Assembly: GCF_003952465.1 (NCBI RefSeq)
Contig: NZ_CP034448.1
Span: 3,821,001 to 3,885,000, forward strand
From: Mesorhizobium sp. M1B.F.Ca.ET.045.04.1.1
GTDB lineage: Bacteria; Pseudomonadota; Alphaproteobacteria; Rhizobiales; Rhizobiaceae
DNA: 64,000 nucleotides
Reading direction: 5' to 3'
The translations under genes and the position numbers were made by a program. Under the pieces are notes generated by a model. The model was given only the letters and a program-made list of their open reading frames with translations, was not told the DNA's origin and did not search any database. Shown here piece after piece: positions 44,058 through 54,700 of the stretch (positions are counted from its first letter, which is position 1; every line of letters starts with the position of its first letter).

Positions 44058-47000
44058 TTATTCCGCCTTGACCTCCATCATGCCGGTGGACGTGCGGGCC
44101 GAATATTGCGGCCGGTACATGTCCTCCACCGTCGCCGCCGGATGGGCATAGGTGCCCGGCGTCACCGCGCGCACGACATAGGCCAGCGTGATGTTGCGGT
44201 CGCCGTCGCCTTCATTGGGGTTGAAGGCGGCGACGAAACGGTCGTCGCGAAACTCCAGATGCGCGGCGTCGGTCTGCGCCAGCCAGGAGAAGTTCGACAA
44301 TTGCGCGCTTGAAACCAGGCTCGGATTGTCGATCTCGAAACCAGCCGGCAGCAGGTCGGTGACCAGGAGACGCGACGGCCAGTTGTTCTGCTCATAGATC
44401 TTGAGCACGACCACATAGCGTTCGTTCTGCCTGGCCTCGGTGATATTGGCCTCGGTGCCGTCGAGCCTGTAGTAGGTGCGCTCGATGGTGAAGCCGTCGC
44501 CGCCGGCCGGCAGCGGCTCGACAGGCGCGGCTACCGCGGTGACCACCGCCTGCAGCGGCGTCTTGCCGGTGTTGGCGATGGTGAGCGGGCTGCCCTCGAG
44601 CTCATTGCCGGCGACCTGGTCGGAGTAGCCGCCCGAATGCGGCGCGCCGTTGACGGAAAGCGTGATGGAATCATTGCCTTCCTTCAGCGCCCGCGCCGCC
44701 AGCAGCATCCAGGATTCGTCCTGGGTGCTCGTCCAGCGGGCGTCGGCGCGTTCCCGCGCCACCAGCCTGATCAACTGCGGCACGATGCTCGGCACCGGTT
44801 TCGATTCCGCGGCCATCGCCAGGATCGCCGCGCCATCGCGGAGCGGCGAGCCGTAGTCCGAGCGATAGTAGTCGTACTCGGTGCTCGCCTGGGCCAGCCG
44901 AAGCGCCGTCTGGAAGGTGGCTTCCGAACGCTGCGTGTCCCCATAAAGTGCAAGGCTCGCCGCCAGTTGCGCGACGGCCATCGGGCTGGAGAAGGCTTCG
45001 AGCTGCGTGTCCACATAGTAGCGCAGATCGCCGATCGAGGCCTTCTTGTTGCGGGCGAGCACATAGAGCGCATAGGCGATCTCGCTGCCGCGATCCTGGA
45101 CGTCCTGGTCGTAGCCGAGCGAGTTTTGCAGGTTGTTCAGCGCCTGGTTCATCGCCTGCGCCGGCACGTCGTATTTCTGCTCGCGCGCCCGGGTCAGGAA
45201 CTCGCTGACATAGGCGTCGAGCCACAGATCGCCGGAGCCCGGACCCCAGAGGCCGAAGCTGCCGCTCGATGACTGGTAGCTCAGCACCTTGTAGATGGCG
45301 TCCTGGATGCGGCCATGCAGCTCGGGATCGCTCCCCATGCCGATGCTGGTGGCCATGTCGTTGACGTAGAGCAGCGGCATGGCGCGGCTGGTGGTCTGCT
45401 CGGCGCAGCCATAGGGGTAGTGGTCGAGGCTCATCAGCAGCGAGGGCACGTCGAAGGCGGACGCCTGCGAGACGCCGACGCTCACCGAAGCGCCGTCGAG
45501 CACGCTTGCGGCAAGCAGTTCCTTGTCGACGCGCAGCGAACCGCCATTCGGCTTCAGGTCGACCACCATGCGGTTGGTGACCGGAAGCTGGGCCGGGCGA
45601 ACCGGCAGGTAGAGCGTCTGCTCGACCTCGGCGCCGCTGTCATGCGCGAGCTTGACAGTAATCGAGGCATCGCCCGCCGTCCGCGCGACCAGCGGGAAGG
45701 AGAGCGACTGACGCTTGCCCTGGGCGAGCGTCAGCTTCTCGGGCAGGGGCTTGTCGCCGGTCGAAAGATCGCCGGTCGTGGTGACCGAGAGCTTGTAGTC
45801 GCCGGCAGGGCCGTCGGTGTCGGCGATGTCGAGGCGCATGGTGGCCGCATCGCCGGGCGCCAGGAAGCGCGGCAGGCCGGCAGTGATCACCACCGGATCG
45901 CGCACGATGACGTCGGTCTGAGCGTGGCCGACGGCTTCCTTGGTCCAGGCGACAGCCATGACGCGCACGGTGCCGTTGAACTGCGGGATGTCGAAGTCGA
46001 CCCGCGCCTTGCCGTTGGCGTCGAGCTCGACCGGGCCGGAGAAGAAGGCGACCAGCTTTTCGGTCGGCGGGCTGCCTTGCGACTGCATGTTGGCGCCGTC
46101 GCCGCCGGTCCTGAGCTTGCCGGTGGTGCCGAGCGAGCCGTCGATCAGGCGTCCGTAGAGGTCGCGGATTTCCAGGCCCAGCATGCGCTGGCCGAAGAAC
46201 CAGTCCTCCGGATCGGGCGCCGTGTAGTTGGTAAGGTTGAGGATGCCGACATCGACCGCCGCGACCATCACATAGGCATTGCTGCCGGGTTGTGCGCCGT
46301 TGACGGCGACCGGGATCGACAGTTGCTGGCGCGGTGCGGTCTTTTCGGGCGGCGTCAGCGCAACTGCGAGCTTCTTCGAGCCTGGGTCGACGGTCAGCCA
46401 TTTGACGCCGATGGCGCGGGCCGGCATGCGCGATTGCTCAGCATCGCCCGGCCGGAACAAAGTCGCCGTGACATACGCGCCGGCGCCCCAATCGTCGCCG
46501 ACCGGGATGTCGACGGTGCCGCCGCCAGCCGGCACTGAAGCGGTAACGGTTTTCAACAGCTTCTCGGCACCAATGTTGACGAGAAGTTCGCCGGCAAAAT
46601 GCGGCGAGACCTTCAGCTTCGCGACCTCGCCGGCGGCGTAAGTGTCCTTGTCGAGCGCGATCTCAAGACCGTCAGGCGTTTCGGTTGTGGTCGAGGCGAC
46701 GTACCACCCGGCATCGAACTCGTAGCTGGTCGCTGGACCTTCCGGGTCAGCCGTCTCGACTTCGAGCCGATAGCGGCCCCAGTCGACAGGAAGCGACACG
46801 GTCGCCTCTCCGTCGGCGTTGAGGTCAATCTGGCCATTGGCGACGGCCTTGGTGAGGTTCACCGCTTCATAATTCCAGGAATTGTTGGAATGGTACCACT
46901 GGTAGTTGCGCTCGACCTTGACCAGCGACCACTGGGCGCCCTTCAGCTCCTCGCGCTTGCCGTTTGGATCGACGGCGATGATGCTGAACTTCGCCATTCC

Positions 47001-49553
47001 GCCCTGAGGCACCTCATCGCCTTCGAAATCCGGGCGGATGCCGATCATCTCTTTTTCCGGATGCGCCGCGATGTCGAGCGAGCGCTCGACGGCGCGGCCG
47101 CCGGCCTCCCGCATGCGCACAGTGACCTTGGCGTTGACCAGCTTGGTGGTCGAAGGCAACTGGTCGATCGAAACCGGGAAGGTCGCCTTGCCGTCATCGC
47201 CGACGACGGGAAGGTTGGCCAGAGGCGTCACCGAAGGCTCGGCCGACTGCTCGTCGGCGAGGCCGAAGGTGAAGTCCTTGAACCGGTCCCAGCTGCTGGT
47301 GGTCGACAGCGTCATCTCGCCTTCGAGCGCGAGGCCGGCGGCCGGCGCGCCGTAAAGGAAGCGCCCGTCGACGCTGACATTGGCGGTCTCGCCCTGGGCG
47401 ATCTCCTTCTTGTCGGCCGTCAGGTCGAACTCGATGCGATCCGGCACGAAGTCCTCAACCAGGAACATCTGGCTCGCCACCGGCGCCTGCTTCGGGTCGG
47501 TATAGATCGAAACCGTCCAGGTGCCGCGCATGGCGTTGGGTTCGAGCGGCAGGTCGACGGCATGGCCGCCGGCGGACACGCCGTCGCTGACGACGCGGCG
47601 GCTCTCGACGCCGTCGGGACGGGTGAAGATGAAGGTGAGCGGCAGGTTCTCGACCGCCTTGGCGGCGCCGTCGCGGGCAAGGGCTGCGACATGGACATCC
47701 TCGCCGGCGCGGTAGATGCCGCGCTCGGTCCAGGCATAGACGTCGAGCGCGCCGGGCGCGGCGCGCCCGGCAACGCCGCGGTCCGACAGATCGAAGCCGG
47801 CACGGCCCATGTCGAGGAAGACGAAGTCATTGTCGCCCTGCTTGGCCATCAGCACGGCCGGCACCATGCCGCCTTCGCCGCGCGTCAGGCCCGGGTTGAA
47901 GACGGCGTGGCCTTCGGCGTCGGATGTCGCCGTGCCGAGGATATCATTGTTCCTGGCAAGCAGCGTCAGTTCGGCGCCGGCGATCGGCTTGGCGGAGCCG
48001 AGCGAGCGGGCAAAGACATTGAGCCCATCCTGGCCCGTATAGGTGGACAAGCCGATGTCGGAAACGACGAACCACTGGGTGGCGCGCGAACCGTAGTCGT
48101 CGCCCTTGTCGTCGATCGGCTGCGCCGTCAGCACATAAACGCCGGGCTTGCGCTGCGGGATCGCCTCGTCCACCGGGAAGGAGGTGGTGACCTCCTTGTT
48201 GAGGTCGTTGGCGATGTCGAGCGTGCCCTCCCAGACGGGCTCGCCCATCTGGTCGGAAATGGTGGAAATGTCATAGCCGTCAAGCTGGTGCAGGAACTGA
48301 TAGCCGGACAGAAGCTGAGCCAGCGAACGATCGCCGATGCGGAAGAGCTTCATCTTGGCGGCGTTCATGTTGACGGTGACGACCGGAACGCCGCGGCGGG
48401 CGCCGGCCGGCAGCACGAAGCTGTCGCCGGTGAAGCGGGCGGACGAGGCGCGGTCCTGGACATAGATCGAAAGCACGACCGGGGCGGCGATCGTCTCGCC
48501 TATTGCCGCCGGCAGGCCGGCGCGGAACGTCACGTCGTAGTGCTGGCCGTGTTCCAGCCCCTCGACGCAGATCTGCTTGTCCTTGGCCTCGACGGCCTTG
48601 GGTGCGGCGTTGTCGACGGTGACGAACTGCGAATAGTCGACGCCGGTCTTGACCAATTCTTCGGAAAACTGGGCGCAGATGCGCGGCGAAGAGGAATCGG
48701 CATCGACAGTGTGCTCGATAACGCGGAAACCCTTGCGCGCCTTGAGGTCGGCATAGTCGGCCTGGACGGCGGGCGAGCTCACCAGCGCAAGGCTCGCCTC
48801 ATAGGCCTGAATGGCCGGCCGGAAGAGGTCGCGCTTGTCGAGGCCGGCGGCAAGCAGCGCCAGCGCCTCGGCGCGGGTCTTTGCGGTGCGCACCAGCTTG
48901 TAGGCGTTGAAGGCGGCCGAGGTGACATTTGCCGGCAAGGTCGAGGGTTCGGTGGTGTTGGAAGCCGGCTGCACGCCAAGCGTCTCGCGCGCCAGCGCCA
49001 GCCAGAGCGCGCCGTCGTCCGGCAGGACGGACAGCGCCGCCTGGTATTTCTGCATGGCGAGGCGATGGTCGCCGGTGAGCGCGGCCTGCTCGGCTGCGGC
49101 CTGAAGCGCGGCCAGCCCTTCGGTCGGCTTGTCATAGGCCGGATCGGTCAGCTTGTTGCGGAACTGCTGGGCTTGGTCGGCCATCCAGTTGGGGAAAAAG
49201 GCAAGCGCCGGCGGAGCGCCGATCTCGGGGTCGCCATCGACATTGGCGACTTTGCCGGCTATGGCGCCGCTGAAGGGTTTCAGCTGGTTATAGTCGGATT
49301 TGAGAAAGCACCATTTGGCCTTGGTGTTGTAGGTGAAGGCGCGGCAGGCGGGGTCGCCGAGGCATGTGGTCTTGCACTGGTCGAGGCTGACATTCTGATC
49401 CGACCTGAGGTCGAAACCGAAATAGTCGGAATTGTCCGTCGTCACGATTCGCCGGGCTTCGGCCGCAAGTGCCGCGCCGCTCAAGGCGAGGAAGACAGGG
49501 GCGAAAAAGATAAGGAGAAGGAAAGAGAGACCACGAGCCGCGCGCATTGCCAT
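44058..49553 (-). CDS. Bacterial alpha-2-macroglobulin with N-terminal PAN/Apple domain
   Basis: The 1831-residue periplasmic protein starts at ATG 49553, preceded by GGAGGGTGAT. A signal peptide (residues 1-31) without a lipobox cysteine is followed by a PAN/Apple-like domain (about 37-95, cysteines 60, 64, 70 and 82). Next come MG-type beta domains and bait-like regions, then the thioester motif GCAEQTTS at Cys1383 and the helical thioester domain. It should trap proteases that reach the periplasm and guard the pbpC-built wall. The Escherichia coli homolog YfhM is a lipoprotein; this one is not obviously lipidated. The PAN domain may anchor or localise it instead. Confidence 0.92.
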   Translation of the reverse strand: MAMRAARGLSFLLLIFFAPVFLALSGAALAAEARRIVTTDNSDYFGFDLRSDQNVSLDQCKTTCLGDPACRAFTYNTKAKWCFLKSDYNQLKPFSGAIAGKVANVDGDPEIGAPPALAFFPNWMADQAQQFRNKLTDPAYDKPTEGLAALQAAAEQAALTGDHRLAMQKYQAALSVLPDDGALWLALARETLGVQPASNTTEPSTLPANVTSAAFNAYKLVRTAKTRAEALALLAAGLDKRDLFRPAIQAYEASLALVSSPAVQADYADLKARKGFRVIEHTVDADSSSPRICAQFSEELVKTGVDYSQFVTVDNAAPKAVEAKDKQICVEGLEHGQHYDVTFRAGLPAAIGETIAAPVVLSIYVQDRASSARFTGDSFVLPAGARRGVPVVTVNMNAAKMKLFRIGDRSLAQLLSGYQFLHQLDGYDISTISDQMGEPVWEGTLDIANDLNKEVTTSFPVDEAIPQRKPGVYVLTAQPIDDKGDDYGSRATQWFVVSDIGLSTYTGQDGLNVFARSLGSAKPIAGAELTLLARNNDILGTATSDAEGHAVFNPGLTRGEGGMVPAVLMAKQGDNDFVFLDMGRAGFDLSDRGVAGRAAPGALDVYAWTERGIYRAGEDVHVAALARDGAAKAVENLPLTFIFTRPDGVESRRVVSDGVSAGGHAVDLPLEPNAMRGTWTVSIYTDPKQAPVASQMFLVEDFVPDRIEFDLTADKKEIAQGETANVSVDGRFLYGAPAAGLALEGEMTLSTTSSWDRFKDFTFGLADEQSAEPSVTPLANLPVVGDDGKATFPVSIDQLPSTTKLVNAKVTVRMREAGGRAVERSLDIAAHPEKEMIGIRPDFEGDEVPQGGMAKFSIIAVDPNGKREELKGAQWSLVKVERNYQWYHSNNSWNYEAVNLTKAVANGQIDLNADGEATVSLPVDWGRYRLEVETADPEGPATSYEFDAGWYVASTTTETPDGLEIALDKDTYAAGEVAKLKVSPHFAGELLVNIGAEKLLKTVTASVPAGGGTVDIPVGDDWGAGAYVTATLFRPGDAEQSRMPARAIGVKWLTVDPGSKKLAVALTPPEKTAPRQQLSIPVAVNGAQPGSNAYVMVAAVDVGILNLTNYTAPDPEDWFFGQRMLGLEIRDLYGRLIDGSLGTTGKLRTGGDGANMQSQGSPPTEKLVAFFSGPVELDANGKARVDFDIPQFNGTVRVMAVAWTKEAVGHAQTDVIVRDPVVITAGLPRFLAPGDAATMRLDIADTDGPAGDYKLSVTTTGDLSTGDKPLPEKLTLAQGKRQSLSFPLVARTAGDASITVKLAHDSGAEVEQTLYLPVRPAQLPVTNRMVVDLKPNGGSLRVDKELLAASVLDGASVSVGVSQASAFDVPSLLMSLDHYPYGCAEQTTSRAMPLLYVNDMATSIGMGSDPELHGRIQDAIYKVLSYQSSSGSFGLWGPGSGDLWLDAYVSEFLTRAREQKYDVPAQAMNQALNNLQNSLGYDQDVQDRGSEIAYALYVLARNKKASIGDLRYYVDTQLEAFSSPMAVAQLAASLALYGDTQRSEATFQTALRLAQASTEYDYYRSDYGSPLRDGAAILAMAAESKPVPSIVPQLIRLVARERADARWTSTQDESWMLLAARALKEGNDSITLSVNGAPHSGGYSDQVAGNELEGSPLTIANTGKTPLQAVVTAVAAPVEPLPAGGDGFTIERTYYRLDGTEANITEARQNERYVVVLKIYEQNNWPSRLLVTDLLPAGFEIDNPSLVSSAQLSNFSWLAQTDAAHLEFRDDRFVAAFNPNEGDGDRNITLAYVVRAVTPGTYAHPAATVEDMYRPQYSARTSTGMMEVKAE

Positions 49554-49831
49554 ATCACCCTCCAGACATTGCCAGCGTCCGGGCATGATCAAGCATCGAG
49601 CGGGCTTGTCAACGCCGGAACGCGACAGGTTTTTCAACCCGCCAACGGTTTCCTTGCCGGCCAAAGGCCGGTATTTCGACAGAACCTCTATGAGATGGAT
49701 CACACATTCTTGCGAAGGTGCAAAAGGTGTGAATTCCAAGCCCGGTCTATTTCAGACAATTGGATTGTGGCCCCTTTACGAGCGTTTCAGAACTTCATTC
49801 CAATTTTAGTTTTGTCGACTAGGTTGTGTTA

Positions 49832-51760
49832 ATGCCGGCGTATGAAACGCAGATGTCAGGAGGGATCGCGCCAGGGCGCGGGCTTCCGCGCGCCCTGCTT
49901 TTCGCGCTTGTCTGCTCTACCATGCTTGCCGGCGAAGCGCGTCCGGCGGCTGCCTTCGAGATTTTCGGCATCAAGCTTTGGGGTTCGTCCAAGGACGAGG
50001 ATGCCGACATCGTCGATCCGCTGCGCTATTCCGTAACCATCGACGCGCCGGACGCCGACAAGGATCTGGTCGAGAGGCTGGAGAATGCCTCGGCGCTCAA
50101 AAGCGACGAGGAGCATCCGGTGTCGGGGTCGCTCGGCCTGATGGCCAAGGCGCGCAGCGACCGGGAACAGCTCGTTGCCGCCCTTTATGCCGACGCCCGC
50201 TACGAAGGCGTGGTGACCATCACCATCCAGGGCAAGTCTATCGACGAACTGCCGCCGGACGCCGAATTCAAGGGGCCGCAGCCCATCCCGGTGGTCGTCA
50301 GCATTGCCGCCGGGCCGAAATTCACGCTGGGAGACATCAGGCTGAAAGGCGACGCGGCCGGGCTGGCGAGCGCCGATTTCGGCCTGCTCGCCGGCGGCGA
50401 TGCCGGGTCCGGCGCCGTTCTCAAGGCCGAAGCGGCGATCGTACGCGCGCTGAAGGAAGAGGGCAGGCCGCTCGCCAAGGTGACGGACCGCGAGATCGTC
50501 GCCGACCACGCCACCTCGACGCTCGACGTCACGCTGACGGTGGCGGCCGGCCCGGTCGCCGGCTATGGCGGCACCACCGTGGAGGGCACCGAGAAGGTCG
50601 ATCGCGACTTCACCGAATACATGACCGGACTGAAGCGCGGCCAGCAATATTCGCCGCAAGAGATTGACGATGCCCGCGATCGGCTGCTCGGGCTCGAAGT
50701 CTTCAACAGCGTGACCATCAAGGAAGGCGACAGCCTCGACGCCCAGGGCAACATCCCGATCGACGTCCAGGTGAGCGAGCGCAAGCCGCGCTTTTTCGGC
50801 ATCGGCGGCACGTTTTCGAACACGGAAGGGCTAGGGCTCGAAGGCTATTGGGGCCACCGCAACCTGTTCGGCCAGGCGGAGAAGCTGCGCATCGACGGTT
50901 CCATCAGCGGCATCGGCAGCAACAGCATTTCCGCGCTCAACTACAATGCCGGCATCATGTTCGAGAAGCCGGGCGTGCTCGGGCCGACATCGAAGTTCTT
51001 CACCGGCATCAAGACGGTGTTCGAGCACCCCGACGCCTACGACCATTTCTCGGTCAAGGGCAATATCGGCGTCTCCTACGATCTCGACAAGCAGCAGAGG
51101 GTTTCGGCCGAATTCGCCCTCGACTATTCGCGGATCACCGACACTTTCGGCAAGCACACCTATCTGATCGCCAGCGTGCCGCTGCAATATGTCTATGACA
51201 GCCGCGACAACAAGCTCAATCCGACCAGGGGTTTCCGGGCGCTCGCCTATGCCGAGCCGAGCTACGACATATTGAACGGCGCGACCTTCCTCAAGCTGAA
51301 GGGAGAAGGCTCCGCCTATCAGTCGCTGGACACGGCGAGCAAATTCGTGCTTGCCGAGCGCGCCGTGCTCGGTTCGATCGTCGGCACCGGCCTGCAGAAC
51401 GTGCCCGCAGACCGGCGTTTCTATTCGGGCGGCGGCGGCTCGGTGCGCGGTTACGCCTATCAGGGCATCGGCCCGAAGGACATCGACGGCCAGCCGATCG
51501 GCGGCCTGTCCTTTTTCGAGACCTCGGTCGAGATGCGCATCGCCATCACAGACACGATCGGCGTCGTGCCCTTTGTCGATGCGGGCACGGTCTCGACGAA
51601 ATCCTTCCCCGATTTCTCGGACGTCAAGGTCGGCGCCGGCGTCGGTTTGCGCTATCTTACGCCTTTCGGGCCGCTGCGCATCGATGCCGCCGTGCCGCTC
51701 AACCGCGATCCGAGCGATCCGCATTTCGGCATCTATGCCGGCATCGGTCAGGCGTTCTGA
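49832..51760 (+). CDS. tamA: Autotransporter assembly factor TamA (Omp85/BamA family)
   Basis: The 642-residue outer-membrane protein has a signal peptide (LPRALLFALVCSTMLAG), then POTRA repeats (residues about 60-320) and a beta-barrel of the BamA/TamA type. RGYAYQGIGP near residue 540 corresponds to the conserved (V/I)RG(Y/F) loop-6 motif of Omp85 proteins. The protein ends with phenylalanine (GIGQAF), as expected for barrel assembly. Possible starts are GTG 49826, ATG 49832 and ATG 49853; ATG 49832 is used here. It is followed 2 bp later by tamB, so the two are cotranscribed. Confidence 0.9.
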   Translation: MPAYETQMSGGIAPGRGLPRALLFALVCSTMLAGEARPAAAFEIFGIKLWGSSKDEDADIVDPLRYSVTIDAPDADKDLVERLENASALKSDEEHPVSGSLGLMAKARSDREQLVAALYADARYEGVVTITIQGKSIDELPPDAEFKGPQPIPVVVSIAAGPKFTLGDIRLKGDAAGLASADFGLLAGGDAGSGAVLKAEAAIVRALKEEGRPLAKVTDREIVADHATSTLDVTLTVAAGPVAGYGGTTVEGTEKVDRDFTEYMTGLKRGQQYSPQEIDDARDRLLGLEVFNSVTIKEGDSLDAQGNIPIDVQVSERKPRFFGIGGTFSNTEGLGLEGYWGHRNLFGQAEKLRIDGSISGIGSNSISALNYNAGIMFEKPGVLGPTSKFFTGIKTVFEHPDAYDHFSVKGNIGVSYDLDKQQRVSAEFALDYSRITDTFGKHTYLIASVPLQYVYDSRDNKLNPTRGFRALAYAEPSYDILNGATFLKLKGEGSAYQSLDTASKFVLAERAVLGSIVGTGLQNVPADRRFYSGGGGSVRGYAYQGIGPKDIDGQPIGGLSFFETSVEMRIAITDTIGVVPFVDAGTVSTKSFPDFSDVKVGAGVGLRYLTPFGPLRIDAAVPLNRDPSDPHFGIYAGIGQAF

Positions 51761-51762
51761 CG

Positions 51763-54700
51763 ATGAGGATCTTCTGGCGCATCCTTCGCATCTGCCTTTA
51801 CGCGCTGCTCCTGCTGCTGGTGGTGGCGATCGGCGCGCTCGTCGTGCTCACCGGCACCGAAGGCGGCCGGCAAAATCTCGCTGGTCTGATTTCGAAGATG
51901 GCTTCGACCGAGGACCGCAAGATCACCGTCAGCGGCATCGAAGGCATCTGGTCCGGCGCCTTGCGGCTGGATCACGTCGTGCTGGAGGACCGCGCCGGGC
52001 CCTGGCTGGTGGCACGCAAGGTGGCGCTCGACTGGTCGCCGACGGCGCTCTTGTCGCGCAATTTCAACGCCGACCGCATCGCCGCCGAGCGCATCGAGCT
52101 GGCGCGATTGCCGCAAGCCAGCCAACAGCCGTCGCAAGGCGGATCGACCAGCCTGCCGGTCTCGATCGATGTCAGAAAGATCGAGTTGCCGGAGATCGCG
52201 CTCGGGCAGCAGCTTGCCGGCAGCGGCATTGCCGAGCTTGCCGCCAAGGGTTCGCTCAAGGCCGATCCATCGCCGCTGGCGATCGAGACGGTGCTCAACG
52301 TCGCCCGTCACGACGGCAGAGAGGGCAATGTCGACGCCAAGGTCCATTTCGCGCCGGCCGACAACAAGCTCGACCTCGATCTCAAGGCATCGGAGCCGGC
52401 GGGCGGCATCATCGCCAATTTGCTCAAGCTGCCGGATGCGCCGCCTGTAGACATCGTCGTCACCGGCACTGGGCCGCTCGCCAATTGGAGCGGCATCGGC
52501 ACCTTCGTCGTCGACCGTCAGATCGTCACCCAGCTCATCGGGCGCCACCAGCTCAGCGACAAGGGCCACTATATCGAGGCCAAGGGCGACGGCGAATTCG
52601 AGCGCTTCCTGCCGGAAAAGTTCAAATCGCTCTTTGCCGGTAAGACGAACTTCGACGTCGCCGGGACGGCGACGACGGCAGGCGGGGTCGATATCGAGCG
52701 CGCCACCATAGAAAGCGACGCCGTGCATGGCACGGCCACGGGCAATGTCGACCCGAAAGGCGCCAGCGACCTTGCCGTCGAGCTCTCCGCCAAGGAAAAG
52801 CCCGTCACGATCGATGTCGGCACCAGCGCGGTGCCGATCCTGGTCGCGATCGAGAAGGCGACGGCGCGCGCCTTTGGCGACGGCAAGGCGCCGATGGTCG
52901 ATATCGGTACCTCGCTGGCCTCGGTCGCCGTCGGCGGCACGCAGCTCAACACTGTGACGGGAGAAATCCATTCAGACGGCTTCGATGTCGAAAACCGCAG
53001 CGGCCCGGTCAGCGTCAAGCTCGCCGCCACCGGCCTGAAGACCGACGTGGCGACGCTGGCGCCGCTCGTCACGGGCAAGCTCGCGGCCGATCTTTCCGGC
53101 ACGATCAGCCGCGATAACGTGGCCATCGACAAGGGTACGCTGCGCAGCGATGCGCTCAATGCCGCGCTGACGGCCGGCGTCTCGCTCGCCGATCTGTCGA
53201 TGACGCTGAAGATGAATGCTGACGCCGTGTCGAAGGCGCTGCCGCCGCAGATCAGCTCGCTGCTCGGCGAACGGGTGAAATTCTCGGCCACCGCGACCCG
53301 CGACCCGGAAGGCGCGTTCGCGGCCAACGAGCTGGAACTCACCTCCGGCTCGCTGAGCGCAAGCGGCACGGCCAGCGCGCAGGGCTCGGACATCCAGGCC
53401 AACGTCAAGGGAACGCTGGGCGACGTCTCGGCGCTGTCTTCTCTGGCCGGCACACCGCTTGCCGGCGGGATCAATTTCGCGCTGAGCGCGAGCGGTCCGC
53501 GCTGGGCGCCGGACTTCTCGGTTTCGGCCGACAGCGCCAGCCTGACGGCGGCCGGCCGCACGGTGAAGGACATCAAGCTCTCGGCGAAGGGCAAGGCCGA
53601 CGTCGCCAATCCTTCGGCCGATGTTTCGCTGACGGGCAGCGCCGAAGAGCAGCCGCTCGATATCAGGGCCTCGTTGGTGACCGCCGCCGGCAAGCGCTCG
53701 ATCAGGGGGCTCAGCCTTGCGCTCGGCGACAACAAGGTTTCGGGCGATCTCGCGCTCGACGATCAGCTCCTGCCGCTCGGCACGCTGACGCTGGCAGTGC
53801 CGGACATCGCGCCACTTGCCGCGCTCGGCGGCCAGTCGGCGACCGGCGACATCAACGGCATCATCGCCTTCGCCAAGGACGGCGCGGTCCCGACCGTCAC
53901 CATCAATGCGGCAAGCACCTCGATCGCGCGCGGCGAGCTGGCGGCAAAGACGATCACCGTCAACGCGCTGATCGCCAACTATCTCAAGGGCCCGGCAATC
54001 TCGGGCACGATCAAGGCCGACAGCGTGACCTCCGGCGCTACCGTGGTCAGCGGCATCGGCATCGATTTGAAGCGCGACGGCGACTGGACCAATTTTGCCG
54101 GCGGCGCGACGGTGTCCGGTATTCCGGCCAAGGCAACCGGGCGCGTGAAGATCGCCGACGGCAGGACAAGTGTCGAGATCGCATCGGGCGAGGCGACCGT
54201 GCGCGGCATCAAAGCGGCGATCGCCGAGCCGTCGAGCCTTGCGATCGCCAATGGCGTCACCAGCATCGAAAAGCTCGCGCTCAATCTCGGCGGCGGCTCG
54301 GCGACGATTTCCGGCAGCGCCGGCCAGACACTCGACCTGACCGCCAACCTTGCCAGCCTGCCGGCGGCACTTGCCAACGACTTCGTGCCTGGCCTCGATG
54401 CTGCCGGAACATTGAACGGCACGGCGCATGTCACGGGTGCGTCGACCAACCCTGAGGTCCAGTTCAGCGCGCAACTCGCCGGTGCTGAGACCAGCCAAAC
54501 CCGCCAGGCCGGGCTTGGGCCGCTCGATCTAGACGCAACAGGCAGCTACAGCCTGGCGGGCGGCGTAGCCCTGGACCACGCAACGCTTTCGGGCGACAAG
54601 ATTTCCGGCAACGCCGCCGGCACATTAAATCCGAACGGCGCCAGCGATTTTTCCCTCGACCTCACATCATCCGGACCCAGCCTGCCGCTGACGATCGGCA

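Noticed and set aside
46599..49832. A 1077-codon plus-strand frame opposite the alpha-2-macroglobulin gene
   Set aside because: It mirrors the codon pattern of the minus-strand gene, has no recognisable motifs and reads as low-complexity charged sequence; GC-rich antisense frames are commonly open.
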